Below, one piece after another: positions 10,182 through 21,364 of a stretch of 64,000 nucleotides of DNA. Source of the DNA: Meconema thalassinum (Eukaryota > Arthropoda > Insecta > Orthoptera > Tettigoniidae); the NCBI GenBank assembly GCA_946902985.2, contig OX336395.1, positions 291,023,065 to 291,087,064 on the forward strand. The letters are read 5' to 3'. Position 1 is the first letter of the stretch. Each line of letters opens with the position of its first letter. The notes beneath the pieces were generated by a model that worked only from the letters and a program-made list of their open reading frames with translations, searched no databases and was not told where the DNA came from. The position numbers and the translations under genes are program-made.

Positions 10182-11188
10182 AACAAGTCCCAGAAATCTT
10201 CTAACTTCATCAACATTAGTTGGATGTCTCATGTCTTGGTTGGCGCGGACTTTCACTGGAGATTTGTTGATCTTGTTATATTCCACAATGTAACCAAGAT
10301 ATTCGATTTTCTCTTGAAAGAATGAGCATTTTCCTTTGTTGATACGAAGATCATAATTTGACAGTCTTTGTAGGCAGGATTGTAAATTTTGTATGCATTC
10401 TTCCGTCGTAGCTCCGTGGACGATTATGTCATCGAAGTATGATTCGGTTTTGAGGAGGCTTCAGGATTTGCGAAAGAATTCTGTTGAATTCGGATGGAGC
10501 CGTCTTTATTCCAAAACTGAGACGATGCATTCGATAGGTGCCGCGGTGAGTTGAGATTGTCTGGATTATACTGCTCTCCTCATCAACTTTGATATGTAGG
10601 TAAGCCTTGAAAAGGTCAAGCTTACAAAAGTACCTTGAACCACGGAGACTATGGAGGATCTCATCAATGCGCCGCATGGGGTGGTTTGCCTGTACTAACC
10701 TTTCATTTACCCCACATTTGTAATCGACGCACAACCGAACTCCACCGTCTGGATTTGGAATTACCACTAAAGGTGAACCCCAGTCACTAACGGCTACAGG
10801 AGAAATGATGCCATCTGCGTCCAGCAAATCCAACTCTTTGTCTACGCGTTGCCGCAGTGCAAAAGGAACGTCACGTTCCTTAGTAAAGACAGGTGTAGCT
10901 CCCTTACGAAGCTGGAGAGTGACTGAGTCCTGGGACGCATCCTACATCTTCCTGGAAGATTGGGGCGAAGTTGGTGAAAATGTCTTCAATTGAGTTCACA
11001 GAATGAATGTGAGACTCTGAATGGGAGTTGTTCATTCCTGCATCAATAGGTTGAAGATCAATACCTAAACCTCTTATCCATTGTAGGCCTAGAAGAGCCT
11101 CATGCCCGTCTGGTACAATATGTATTTCGTCCAAGTATTTCTCTCCCATTGTACGCAAGGTTGACAGAAATCTGTCCTTTTCGTTCAA
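10182..11188 (-). pseudogene. Gypsy Pol, 5' half: protease end and reverse transcriptase
   Basis: The clearest block is 10429-10833, with GSPLVVIPNPDGGVRLCVDY, an FCKLDLFKAYL catalytic motif and the LSFGIKTAPSEF region of a Gypsy reverse transcriptase. Downstream the YFDD box is readable in another frame near 10425-10445. The segment 10904-11188 holds the end of the protease and linker (ALLGLQWIRGLGI). At least two frameshifts separate these blocks. The LINE insertion follows shortly after the thumb region. Confidence 0.8.
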
Positions 11189-12041
11189 TTATGTTGGCCG
11201 AATAAGATCGGAATGCAATATTTGACATTTCGATAGGCACATCCAGATTTAGGCAATTGCAATCATTTTCGGCCAGCAAGGAAAATTTAGCACCAGAATC
11301 AACCTCGAAACGTTGAGATTTTCCATTTAGTGTGACAAAGATGAGGTATTTATCAGTATCAGGTACTATTTCGAACAAATCGACAGTTGCTGTAGTCGAA
11401 TGTTGCTGTAGAGCAGCTCCCACTTGGTTGATGCCATAGACATGATCAGAATTACTAACGAGGTTATCAGACACAGCATGGAGTGATGATGGAGAATTGG
11501 AACCACTTGATCTGTTACGTGAGGCTGCCAACAAGGTTGAAATACATACTTTTGCAACATGACCGTCTTTTCCGCAAGCTTCACATTTAAGTTTGTTCCT
11601 ATCAACGCGGCAACTGTTTATTCTGTGGTTGTCTTTCCCGCATCTTATACAGAGATTTTCTATGCCTAGAGCCTTGTAATCAGGTCTCCCTCTGAAACGC
11701 TGCCTTGAAGAGGTGGAGATTCTATTAACATCATTTGTGCTGAAACTTGAATGACTAGGGCTGGAGCTTTTTGCTAATTCTTTACTCTCAATTTTCGATG
11801 CTTCAAGAGCAATAGCTTTTGTCAAAATGTCTTCAAATGAAGTAGTACTAGATTGCAAAATGTGTTCACGTAGCCAGTCATCACGCAGGCCACGAATAAA
11901 CTGAGCTCTGAGAAAAACGTCAGCAATGGAAACTGATTTGTCACACTCACATTTAACAGTGAACTCGCATTCAATAAGGTCACGTTGGAGTGCAGCAACA
12001 TATTCAGCAATGGTCTGTCCTTGTTTCTGGTAAATGTTCAA
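11100..12041 (-). pseudogene. Gypsy Gag C-terminus (two CCHC knuckles) and aspartic protease
   Basis: Two zinc knuckles, CIRCGKDNHRINSC and CEACGKDGHVAKVC, lie near the middle. They are followed by a protease domain with the DSGA active-site motif (FEVDSGAKFSLL). The frame is shifted by one base relative to the Gag piece on its 5' side (overlap 12038-12041) and again relative to the linker at about 11148. Confidence 0.8.
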
Positions 12042-12436
12042 AAATAATGCTGGGAAACAACTGCATTTTTCTTAGGAATGAGCATCTGTTTAAATGCTTT
12101 TATTAATTCGTTATAGTTTAGATTTTTGACTGGTTTATCGGGACCAAGAAATGCTGCTAAACTGTTATGTGTTGAACCAATAGATAGACATAGAAGCTCA
12201 TCAATTTTCCCGCGGTCTGTGATGCCCTTCATGTTATAATAATTCTCAAACCACTCTAAGTAACACGTGAACTTTTCCCTGCCGGGATCGAAATTCTCAA
12301 ATGGTGACATGCTGGAGAAACTTACGGGAATATCCGGTCGTATCTCGGGGCGAAAATGAGATACAACCTGGGTCAGTAACGTTTGCTGTTGTACATGCAA
12401 TGCATCCAGAAGTTGTTTGAACTGTTCGGTATCCAT
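12038..12436 (-). pseudogene. Gypsy Gag N-terminal region
   Basis: The likely start is the ATG ending at 12436 (MDTEQFKQLL); the open frame extends slightly further upstream into the primer-binding site. It has the retrotransposon Gag look: a KFTCYLEWFENYY helix region followed by an ELIKAFKQMLIPKK stretch. A one-base shift at about 12038 breaks it from the zinc-knuckle part. Confidence 0.7.
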
Positions 12437-12459
12437 TTTCTCTTCTTGATATTTTTTTT

Positions 12460-12471
12460 CACTCGTCGCCA
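12460..12471 (-). other. Probable tRNA primer-binding site of the Gypsy element
   Basis: The minus strand reads TGGCGACGAGTG right after a short U5-like stretch and before Gag. A TGG start is typical, because it pairs with the CCA end of a tRNA. Confidence 0.5.
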
Positions 12472-12499
12472 ACTATAAAGACGAACATGTCCACAATTG

Positions 12500-14008
12500 A
12501 AAACAAGTAGTTCCGTGAAGAACTATACAGCCTATTTTCATATAACCTACTTATGTTAATTGCCACTATCAACATACACAATTTCAGTTTGATTGCTGTA
12601 ATAGATTCGTAGATATTGAGAACCGACTAAATATTTCGGATGGTCGACATGTTGAATTTTATATATGTAGGTCCTAGAGTTATGTACTGTTACATGCAGA
12701 TTATTGTGAACGTGTAGTATTCAAACTTGAATCGCATATTTAGGACACAAGAAGTAACAAGGAGATTTTAATTTTTTCACAGCTGCCATCTTGAGGTTAT
12801 GGAAACAATTGAAATAAATTAGATGCCAGTGGATTAACATTCGTATAAGGATTTACTGTACCAAATTTCACTGCACGCGGATGGTTAAATTGCGAGAAAC
12901 GTCCATGTGAATATTTATAATTCGCGTCGCCGCCATGTTGGATTTGTGATCACCAGGTTATTTAAAGTCCTATAGGTGAACTTAAGTTCATAGCCCCTAT
13001 GAACATTAAAAAATGCAGTTTGATTGCTAAAATAGATTCGTAGATATTCAGTATCGTCTAAATATTTCAGATGGTCGCCATGTTGGATTGTTAACTGTAT
13101 AGACCATAGAGTCATGCACCATTAAAGGAAAATTATTGCGTAGGTTCATTATTCAAACTTTCACTTCGATCGCATGACTACATCACAAGAAATAAAAACT
13201 TAATTTTAAAATTCGCACTGCCGCCATCTTGAGGTTATGTAAACAATTAAACTAAATTAGATACCAGTGAATTACAATGTGTATAAATATTTCCTGTACC
13301 AGGTTTCAGTGCGCTTGGAACATTAAATCGCGAGAAAGGTCTATTTAAAATTTTCAAATTTGCTTGGCCGCCATGTTCGTTTTGTAGTTAACCGGTTTTT
13401 GAAAGTCTTATAGATGTACTTCCAGTAGTGCCCTTTATCTCCGTACAAAATTTTAGGGAGATACCGCTAATAGTTTCAGAGATACAGATTGCCGGTGAAA
13501 TATTTCGCACATCCGCCATCTTGTGATTATGTAAACAATTGAACGAAGATAGATGTCTGTGCATTAAAATTTATATAAACATATACTGTACCAAGTTTCA
13601 TTGCGTTTGGTTGGCCAAATCGCGAGAAACGTCTATTTAAAAGTCGCAAATTCGCTTGGCCGCCATGTTGGTTTTGTAGTTACCAGGTTTTCAAAGGTCA
13701 CATAAGTGAACTTATAGTAGTTCCCTCTATCACCATAGAAAATGTCAGGGTAATATCGGTAATAGTTTCGGAGATATTGAATGCTGGTAAAATATTTCGC
13801 ACAGCCACCATGTTGGATTGGTGAGTCGTAACAAAATTTGAAGGGCACGGTCGAGGTCGCCCGGAATAGTGCTATGAACTTTCCGAGTTTCATTGAAATC
13901 GCTCCTGCCATTTCGATTTTATTAGGGGGACACACACACACACGCACACACACGGACAAAAGGTGATCTCATAAGCCTATTTTTTCAAAATTGAAAATAG
14001 GCTAAAAA
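12500..14008. repeat. Dispersed 1.5-kb repeat with internal tandem copies (copy A)
   Basis: This begins AAAACAAGTAGTTCCGTG and ends with GAAAATAGGCTAAAAATG. A shorter copy with the same two ends is at 53192-53998. Near-terminal AGCCTATTTTC motifs face each other, suggesting short inverted ends. Inside, two motifs alternate several times: CGCCATGTTGG (12937, 13076, 13367, 13661 and others) and CGCCATCTTGAGG-type (12785, 13224, 13515), with spacings near 290 and 440 bp. A CA-rich microsatellite lies at 13930-13955. No protein is encoded. It replaces the Gypsy 5' LTR and is probably a non-autonomous element. Confidence 0.75.
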
Positions 14009-14166
14009 TGAGATACAATATGGAACGGGACGTACAAGATGAGCGGCATGTAAATACATCGTGCCATTTAAGGAAACTTGAATATGTCCCATGATACAAG
14101 CCTGTGAAAATGCATGGTTCAGCGCAAACACGAACTTCTCCACATCTACATTTCCTGCCAAGACGA
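14009..14166. other. Short spacer, nothing recognised
   Basis: About 160 bases between two repeats. No open frame or repeat is recognisable. Confidence 0.5.
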
Positions 14167-15038
14167 ACTACTGTCGACCAAAGTATTATGTGCACTCGAG
14201 TTTGAAGGTTGTTTGTGAAGTAACCAATAGACCTACATAAAATCCAATAACATCATCAATTTCGTCGTTCTATTTTGCATTAGTTCATGTAGGTTTGGAT
14301 TTTTTAATTTATATTTTAATATTTTTTATCGCAGTTGGAACACAAAAAGTGCACGTTTTTAAGCGTGTTTCAACCATACGTCATATTTAAGAATTATTAT
14401 CTCAATAACCCGTCATCAGATCGAATCCAAATTTTAACACAATATACATTGGAATGTTTTATAACTGGTTTATTAATTTCAAAATTGTTTGTGTCCAAGA
14501 AACAAAGTTGTTATCATTTTTGTAAGGTAACTTTTTCTTGGCTCGGGGTGGTTGGAAAATGTAGTTCTTGGTTGCGTTGTAATCGTTATACATCAAAACG
14601 TTATGCTGTATGACTGTGAAATACGTAAATTAATTCACTTATTTTATATCGGTTTGTAATTGTTCGAGGAAATAACACATGGTTGACCAGCTAGCCGCGC
14701 CGGGAACAGCTGTACAGCGTTGCCGAAAAGCTGCCCACACGCACCATGGCGAGTCTCGCTCGGCGGTGATGGGCTCCATCTCAGCAACGCTGCACAGCTT
14801 TTGCAGGAGTGGCTAGCTGGTCAACCATGTGTTATTTCCTCGTACAAAACGTGCACTTTTTGTGTTCCAACTGCGATAAAAAATATTAAAATATAAATTA
14901 AAAAATCCAAACCTACATGAACTAACGTAAAATAGAACGACGAAAATGTTGATGGTATTGGATTTTATGTAGGTCTATTGGTTACTTAACAAACAACCTT
15001 CAAAATCGAGTACACATAATACTTTGGTCGACAGTAGT
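14167..15038. mobile_element. Fold-back transposon with long inverted arms (copy A)
   Basis: Outer arms of about 190 bp, starting ACTACTGTCGACC at 14167 and ending with its complement at 15038, are close inverted repeats. Just inside the right arm a second palindrome (about 14654-14850) centres near 14752, with arms containing GGTTGACCAGCTAGC and CAGCGTTGC. The remaining 14358-14653 is single copy and AT-rich. There is no transposase. A second, disrupted copy is at 44640-45935. This is a non-autonomous element likely mobilised in trans. Confidence 0.8.
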
Positions 15039-15265
15039 CCATACGACCAGTAGGAAACGCTGATTCATGTCACGTGATTTCCATTCCGCGCGAGACCAGA
15101 CGTTCCCGCGCAGAGCAGCTGATATTAGCATTAGTTCCCTGCTTCTGTGCTCCGACTTAATAATATTACATATTGCTATTAAAATTATTACGTCAGTGTT
15201 GTAGCAGAATGGATGAAGAATGTGTTCGTGTGAAGACTGCAAACAAGGGTAGCGGAAAGAGGAAA
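15039..15265. other. Spacer, nothing recognised
   Basis: About 230 bases with no recognisable gene or repeat. Confidence 0.4.
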
Positions 15266-15814
15266 ATGATGATGATGATAACTTTATTGTTGTTTTAAGG
15301 GGCCTAACATCTAGGTTATCGGCCCCTAATGGCTTGGGTGATAGTGAAGGAAGAGATGAGAATGAAAAACTATAGCTAATACTAACTACAAACTTACATA
15401 GGCTACTAGAAGAAAAAATTGTAAACTAATAAAGGATAAGGCAAATAAAGGACAGGAAGAAAAGAAATGCCCTCAACCCTCGAAAAATGAGGATTGGGGA
15501 ACTTGGAAGGAAGGAGAGCCATGAAAGGCAGATAGGAAAGGGGGGAAAAGAGGAGAGGGCCCGCCCCAAGGTCAGAGGGAAAAGCGGGCAAAACGGACCC
15601 AGCTCAGGAATCCCTCGGGGTCGCCAACTCCCAAACTCACCAGCCGTGAGCCCTTGAGGGTGTAGCATTATCCAGGGTGCACCAGATGTGGTGGGGCTAC
15701 ACTCACCCTGCTTCCTTGAGGGCCTTGAGCAGAAGGCAGGAAATAACATGAAAAGAAAAGGAAGGCTGACCCCTCGAAGAATGAGGGTATCAGGAAAGAT
15801 GAGGCAAGGGCCAA
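15266..15814 (-). mobile_element. LINE/SINE-like 3' end, interrupted; part 1
   Basis: On the minus strand the element ends with TTAGGGGCCGATAACC, a stem-loop, GCCCCTTAAAACAACAA, then a short (ATC)n tail at 15266-15281. Upstream it is C/T-rich with no coding signal; the open frame at 15426-15749 is a low-complexity artefact. It is interrupted at 15815 by a DNA element and resumes at 17357. The 3' stem-loop matches those of the I-type LINE and of 60575-60640. Confidence 0.6.
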
Positions 15815-15816
15815 TA

Positions 15817-17354
15817 GGGATGTAGCCGGAGAAAGTTCGCGCCAGATAGTGCTCGTGTAGTACTGGGTAAGCGCAAGGCGATCGTCTTATGTTTCTCCCA
15901 GTCAGCTGTGAGGAATGTATAGATTGTGACCGAGATTTCTAAGCTAAAGTAAATTATATCTGCTCTAATTTTACTCCAAGACTATATTAATTAATTCTAT
16001 AGGTATATAACCTAATATATTATGGACGATTTTCAGCGTTTAAGCGTTAAATATCTGCAAAATGAGCTATGGACCAGAGGCATTAAAACTAGTGGGAGGA
16101 AGGAAGAATTAATACAGCGGTAATAACTAAATTCTAACACACTTTATTATTCAGCATGCTTTCTCCTAAAAATTACTATTATTTGAGTATTGAAGGCATA
16201 TATTGATAAATATATCTCCATAAGACTTAAATCATAAATAGAGATTTAAATATTTACTTGCTCCCCTTGTTAATAGACTCCGATTCATGTCTCTTCTTAG
16301 GTTGATAGCTTAAATGAAACTGTCGTGTTTTAAGGTGCCGGTACCGTAAACATAATCAAAGAAAGTTGATACCGGTAATGTAGGCATATACCTCGAAAGT
16401 TCATAGCAACGTTTGTTTTTTATGTCATTTTGTCAATTTCTCAATAATAATCGTTCCCGTACCTCTTGGAAAGGACTTAGGGGTACATTTTTTAAAAGTT
16501 TGAGAATCCCTGCTTTAGGGCCACGAACTGTTTCCATTTATCTGAGTATGTCTCAAGAATGTAGAAGTCAGTCGCTATGACATTCTCCGTCGGGCGGATG
16601 GAAATTGACGATTAATTCTGATTTCAAGAAACCAACCATAGTACGTTTGTGTCTTAGTTGCGACATTTATTCTTGAAGTATTTGTCCGAGTATTAATGTC
16701 TTTGAAAATGGGAGTCACAAAATTACATTCACTTCTTTGTGTATATTGACGATTTCTTCCCGTACTTCAATGGAGATGATTTCTGCAGATTCCGATATTG
16801 TAGGCTTATCGTGGTAATCCGGCAATTTTCTAGTGTATGGCCTCTTCCTTTTGTTTTGTTTTGTTGGGTTCGTGGTCCACGGAAAAAGCGACGGAACAGC
16901 GCCCGGTTTTAACCTTGCTCTCTCACCTTCAAATACAAACGCATAAATTCAGTGGTTGTTCTCGATATGTCTAATCAGTTTATAGGTACAAAATAGAAAT
17001 TATTTCCCTTTGTACATCACACTTATCCAACACAGTTTTCGTGAAGTCATCGGGTTGAAAATGATGGGAACGCACTTTAATATTTTCAGTCAGATTTTTT
17101 TCACCGAAATATTTCCTTCTAATAGCATGTAAACATTTCTTTATTTAATGGAAATTGGTGAAACGAAAACGAGCTTCCCTGATTTTTGCAAAGAAGAACA
17201 CTGCAATAGCTCGGCATAGTTACGAAAATAACAATTTAAAGAACTTAAATTCGTGGATATAGTGGCATGAGAACACAGGAGACAACTGAAGAGCGCCTTG
17301 CGCTTACCCAGTACAACAGCAGTGCGCTCTATCGGTGCTAGTTCTATACATCCC
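15817..17354. mobile_element. 1.54-kb non-autonomous DNA element with GGGATGTA ends (copy 1)
   Basis: The ends are GGGATGTA and TACATCCC, each flanked by TA. Inside both ends, in opposite orientation, lies GTACTGGGTAAGCGCAAGGCG, so the inverted repeats are long but imperfect (about 65 bp). A second copy of nearly the same length is at 31372-32905. The interior has no transposase-like frame. TA flanks suggest a Tc1/mariner-type mobiliser, but this is an inference. Confidence 0.75.
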
Positions 17355-17356
17355 TA

Positions 17357-17540
17357 TTAAGGCGGGAAAGTGGAAGACTCCCTAGGCCTCGGATACCCTA
17401 ATGCCGTCGGGGTCGGAAAAGAACAAGAGTTGACCAAGGTTGGTCGACCGGAGGGAAGACGGAGAGGAGCCCGGCACAAGTAAGTGGAAGCAATGCCGGA
17501 CTCCGATGGGGTCCCGTGGTCACCAACCCACGTCCCGAAA
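17357..17540 (-). mobile_element. LINE/SINE-like element, part 2 after the insertion
   Basis: This continues the fragment at 15266-15814 on the other side of the 1.5-kb insertion. It contains a GAGGAGCCCGGCAC stretch that recurs at about 61356-61370. Confidence 0.5.
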
Positions 17541-17684
17541 TATTGAAGGTGAAAATAAACCGCGTAAATTTAATGTCAATTACTTTATTTTGGTATCTTA
17601 TGCCAACCAATAATGAATAAAATGTAAGCGATTGTGAAAAAATAAAACACATTCGTTTTGAAAATCATTCAAAGCCAAACTTGT

Positions 17685-18042
17685 CCAAACGGTTCATGCA
17701 AAAGAAAACATGTCCATAATTAAATGTGCTTTCTAAACAAATATTTTCATTGTCGATTTATTTGCAGTCATGAATTGTCTTTGCGTGTCACCTCCTCTAT
17801 TATAACTTTATATGATATGGAACGGTAAATCTGTGGGAAATGCACGCACCTGTTATTGAGTAATATAATAGCAACCTTTAATCGAACTTGACTTATTAGC
17901 AACATGTATATAATGGAGATTGATTGTAACACACAACAAAAGAGTAAGTAATTATAAGTACATGCAAAACCAAAGAACATATCTCAGTCCAATGTTCAAC
18001 TCCACCTACATTGATATTATGAAACCATTGATGGTCAGGACA
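17685..18042 (-). repeat. Gypsy-type LTR copy (solo LTR or remnant)
   Basis: On the minus strand this starts TGTCCTGACCATC and closely matches 1645-1896 for about 240 bases. It continues another 110 bases to a TGGACATGTT motif that also precedes the primer-binding site at 12.48 kb. Here the U5 part missing at 1645 seems preserved. No internal Gypsy region is adjacent. The exact 3' boundary and target duplication are not resolved. Confidence 0.5.
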
Positions 18043-18334
18043 GATATCATTTCCTGTCACAGAGGGAACTTCAAGCTGCATGTCTCAATAGTATACAATA
18101 AAACTTAACCCCAAAATCTCGAAAGATATATAGTCAACACTTGAGGGAGTTGATTTCAGGAAACAGATTTAAATTACTATCAGCGTTTATTAAGTATAAA
18201 CTACGATGCACACTAACCTGTTTTCGAGCTGAAAAACAATTCTCACATTCACTATCTAACGACTCTTCCGTTAAATACACCTGCACCACATACGGCACAC
18301 CTTATGCCAATCATGGCTACAACAACAATCCAAT
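18043..18334. other. Intergenic, nothing recognised
   Basis: About 290 bases between an LTR copy and a TAA repeat. I see no gene or repeat. Confidence 0.5.
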
Positions 18335-18357
18335 TAAATAATAATAATAATAATAAT
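18335..18357. repeat. TAA microsatellite, 5' flank of the Dong/R4-type LINE
   Basis: About seven TAA units end exactly where the LINE begins. A longer TAA run follows the LINE at 21312-21363. Confidence 0.9.
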
Positions 18358-21311
18358 CACTCCATAACCAGGTGCCCAGCAACCAAAACTTCAGTCCTCG
18401 TACAGAAAGAATACCTCCATGGGAACGACGAATCAATAATAAAATAATGTCGTTGCGTAATGTAATAGGTCTGCTCACACAATATGCATCAGATAATAGA
18501 ACTCGAAAGATCACTTCAAAAATCATGAGGATAGTTCCGAACATAAAAAGCAAAGGGAAGCAAGAAATCCTGAATATCATGGACGACTACAAGCAAAAAC
18601 TGGCAGTACAAGCAGCAAAACTCAAGAGATACAAGGAAAGTTATCAGATGAGAACACAAAATTATCTCTTCAGAGCTAATGAGAAAACTTTCTAAGCGAA
18701 TCTTGATGGCAGCCGTGAACTAACAATCTCTAAAACACCGAATGAGGAGGAAATAAGCAACTTTTGGCGTAATGTGTGGTCAAACCCGGTGCAGCATAAA
18801 GATAATGCAGAATGGATCCATAAAATCAACGAGAAGCACTTACACATTAATCAAACGCAAGAGTTAGTCATTAATGAACAGGACATCCAAATAACCATCA
18901 GCAAAACACACAGCTGGAAAACTCAGCGACCAGACAAAATTCAGAACTATTAGTACAAAATCTTTACCAGCACACACAGAGAATTAGCTGATCTTGTAAC
19001 TCAGGTAATCTATGATCCCGAAGAGTTCCCACACTTTCTCACAGAGGGACGAACCTACATATTGCCTAAGAGTGATGATACAGCTAATCCAGCAAACTAC
19101 AGACCAATAACCTGTTTGCCGACGCTCTACTAGATCATCACATCGGTCATCACTAATGTCATTTATGATCACATGTACCAGCATAGCATCTTGACAGAGG
19201 AGCAAAAGGGTTGTAAGAGAGGCGGCCAAGGCTGCAAGGAACAGCTCACCATTTACAGTGTGATTATACACCAAGCGCAGAAGCAACAACGTAACCTCTT
19301 CTTGGCTTATATCGACTATAGAAAAGCATTCGATACGGTGCCCCACAGTTGGCTCATCCATACCCCTGAAATATACCGAGTAAACAAGATCAACTTCCTT
19401 GCTATCATTATGTAATTTTGGCGTACCAAAATCATCTTGAAATCTAACATCACTACCACTGAAACAGAGGCCATACCCATCAAACGTGGTATATTTCAAG
19501 GTGATGCCTTACGTGCACTGTGGTTTTGTTTATATCTCAACTCTTTATCAGAGATTCTAAAGATGAACAACTACGGATACCAAATAAAAGAAAATAAACA
19601 AAATCTCCTCAAAGTAAATTACCTCTTTTATATGGATGACATAAAATTGTATGCAGCAAATAGGAACCAACTGACATCACTCATCAATATAACAGATAAC
19701 ATTTCGAAGGACATTTGCATGGAGTTTGGCACTGGCAAATGTAAAATCAACAGCATCAACAAAGAACAGTGTTGTAGAACAGAGGGAATAAGCATAACAG
19801 CTGATGAGCGAATAGACAGCATGGGGAAAGATGAAACATATAAATATCTAGGATTTGAGCAAGTAGTTGGAATCGACAGTAAATCTAAGAAGGAGAACCT
19901 CTACCAGAAATGTAATCATAGACTTCGACTTCTGCAGGAAACCAAGCTTAGTGCTCATAACCCAACAAAGCTATCAATTCATATGCTATATCTGTGCTGA
20001 TGTATTCGTTTGGTGTTTTAAAATGGTCTCAAACAGACCTAGAGAACATTAATCACACAATAAGAACTTCGCTTACGAAACACAGAATGTTGCATCCCAT
20101 TGCTTGTATAGAGAGAGTAACAACACCCAGAAATGAAGGAGGCAGATGTATTCTTGATGCTATAGCTCTGCCCAATCAACAAGTTATACATCTAAGGAAT
20201 TACTTTCATTCTCGGAAAGATACCAGTGTTTTACATCGAGCGGTAGCACAAGCTGACTTCAACAACACACCTTTGAATCTCCATGAAGGAAATTTCGTCA
20301 TGAAAGACAAGAACACACTGAACAGAGAGAAGATGCAGAGATGGGCTGGAAAAGAACTTCATGGCAGATTCTACAACCAGTGCAATGCCAAGAATATTGA
20401 CAAGCAGCTTTCGAACACATGGTTGTCAAGGGAAGAGCTATTTCCAGAAACTGAGGGATTTAACCAGGCGATACAAGACAAAGTTATCACCACAAAAAGT
20501 TATAGGAAACACATCCTGAAAGATCAAACTGTTATAGATGACGAATGCAGGAAGTGCAATACCGGCCCAGAAACCATAGAGCATATTACCAGCAGCTGCA
20601 GAATTCTAGCGCCAACATCTTACACTGAGAAGCATAACGATGTTGCCAAAGTCATTCATCAAGAACTCGCCCTAACCCGATCTCTCATACACGACAGGAC
20701 GCCTTATTACAAATACTCTCCAGAAAGTGTGCTGGAAAACGAAGATTACAACTTGTATTGGGATCGCACTATTCAAACAGACAGAACAACTCCTCATAAT
20801 AGACCAGACATAACTTTAACTGATAAGAAGAACCATCACACGTACTTGATTGACATAATCTGTTCCGAATGACCATAATATCCACCATAAATACACAGAG
20901 AAGATTGAAAAATAAACTCCTCTAGCTATGGAGGTTGCTAGAATCTGGAGACAAAAAATGTGACGATTCTTCCTTTCCTCCTTTCTCCCACTGGCCTGAC
21001 ACCTAAATCCTTTTCAGTAAATCTAGCCACACTAAATCTTGCCATATTCACCCATACTATTGCACAAAAGGCTGCAATTCTGAAAACCTGCAGCATCATT
21101 AGAGGGTTTTTGAATACACATCAGGATCTTTATTTGGACCCTCTTGTGAAAAAGAGACGTGGAAGGTAAGAAGAGAAAAGAAAATTAACTGCCAAACGTC
21201 TATGTTATACCGTATAGTTCGAAAATGTATGCTATAGGCTTAAGTGTTACTTGACTCGTTTTCTTGTACGTAATATACCGATATGAGTCATGTTACCGAC
21301 TGTAAGTTGAG
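18358..21311 (+). mobile_element. Dong/R4-type LINE inserted in a TAA repeat
   Basis: This 2.95-kb, probably 5'-truncated copy lies between two TAA runs. Dong and R4 elements carry a restriction-like endonuclease after the reverse transcriptase, and Dong is known to insert in TAA repeats; both features are seen here. It has several stops and frameshifts, so it is not active. Confidence 0.8.
18372..21169 (+). pseudogene. Dong/R4-type polyprotein: RT plus restriction-like endonuclease, broken
   Basis: One frame runs from 18372 to about 19990 with four in-frame stops (18693, near 18951, near 19129, 19413). It then shifts to 19994-20872 and shifts again to 20960-21169. The reverse transcriptase shows ANYRPITCLPT, the AYIDYRKAFD catalytic motif, a GDALRALWFCL region and the YMDD box near 19630. 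The second frame has TYSFGVLKW-like and EGGR linker motifs, a CRKCN...HITSSC zinc motif and the RPDITLTDK...LIDI endonuclease core. The last frame gives the family C-terminus (LPFLLSPTG...TCSIIRGFLN). Single ORF with C-terminal nuclease matches R4/Dong. Confidence 0.8.
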
Positions 21312-21313
21312 TA

Positions 21314-21363
<50 letters not shown>
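21312..21363. repeat. TAA microsatellite, 3' flank of the LINE
   Basis: About seventeen TAA units directly after the LINE's 3' end. Confidence 0.95.

Positions 21364-21364
<1 letters not shown>

Larger units (their letters stand above)
1645..12499 (-). mobile_element. Ty3/Gypsy LTR retrotransposon, decayed and split by a LINE
   Basis: Read on the minus strand, the order is primer-binding site (about 12471), Gag, CCHC knuckles, aspartic protease, reverse transcriptase, RNase H, integrase, polypurine tract and 3' LTR. This is the Ty3/Gypsy order, with integrase after RNase H. A 6.35-kb I-type LINE occupies 3820-10170 between the reverse transcriptase catalytic region and RNase H. Several frameshifts and stops break Gag and Pol. 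The 5' LTR is almost gone: unrelated repeat sequence starts at 12500, just beyond a short U5-like stretch. No envelope frame is visible. The CCHC Gag and the primer site suggest a Mag-like lineage, but I am not sure. Confidence 0.85.

Noticed and set aside
15426..15749. Open frame of 107 codons on the minus strand
   Set aside because: C/T-rich low-complexity sequence within a repeat 3' region, with no domain.
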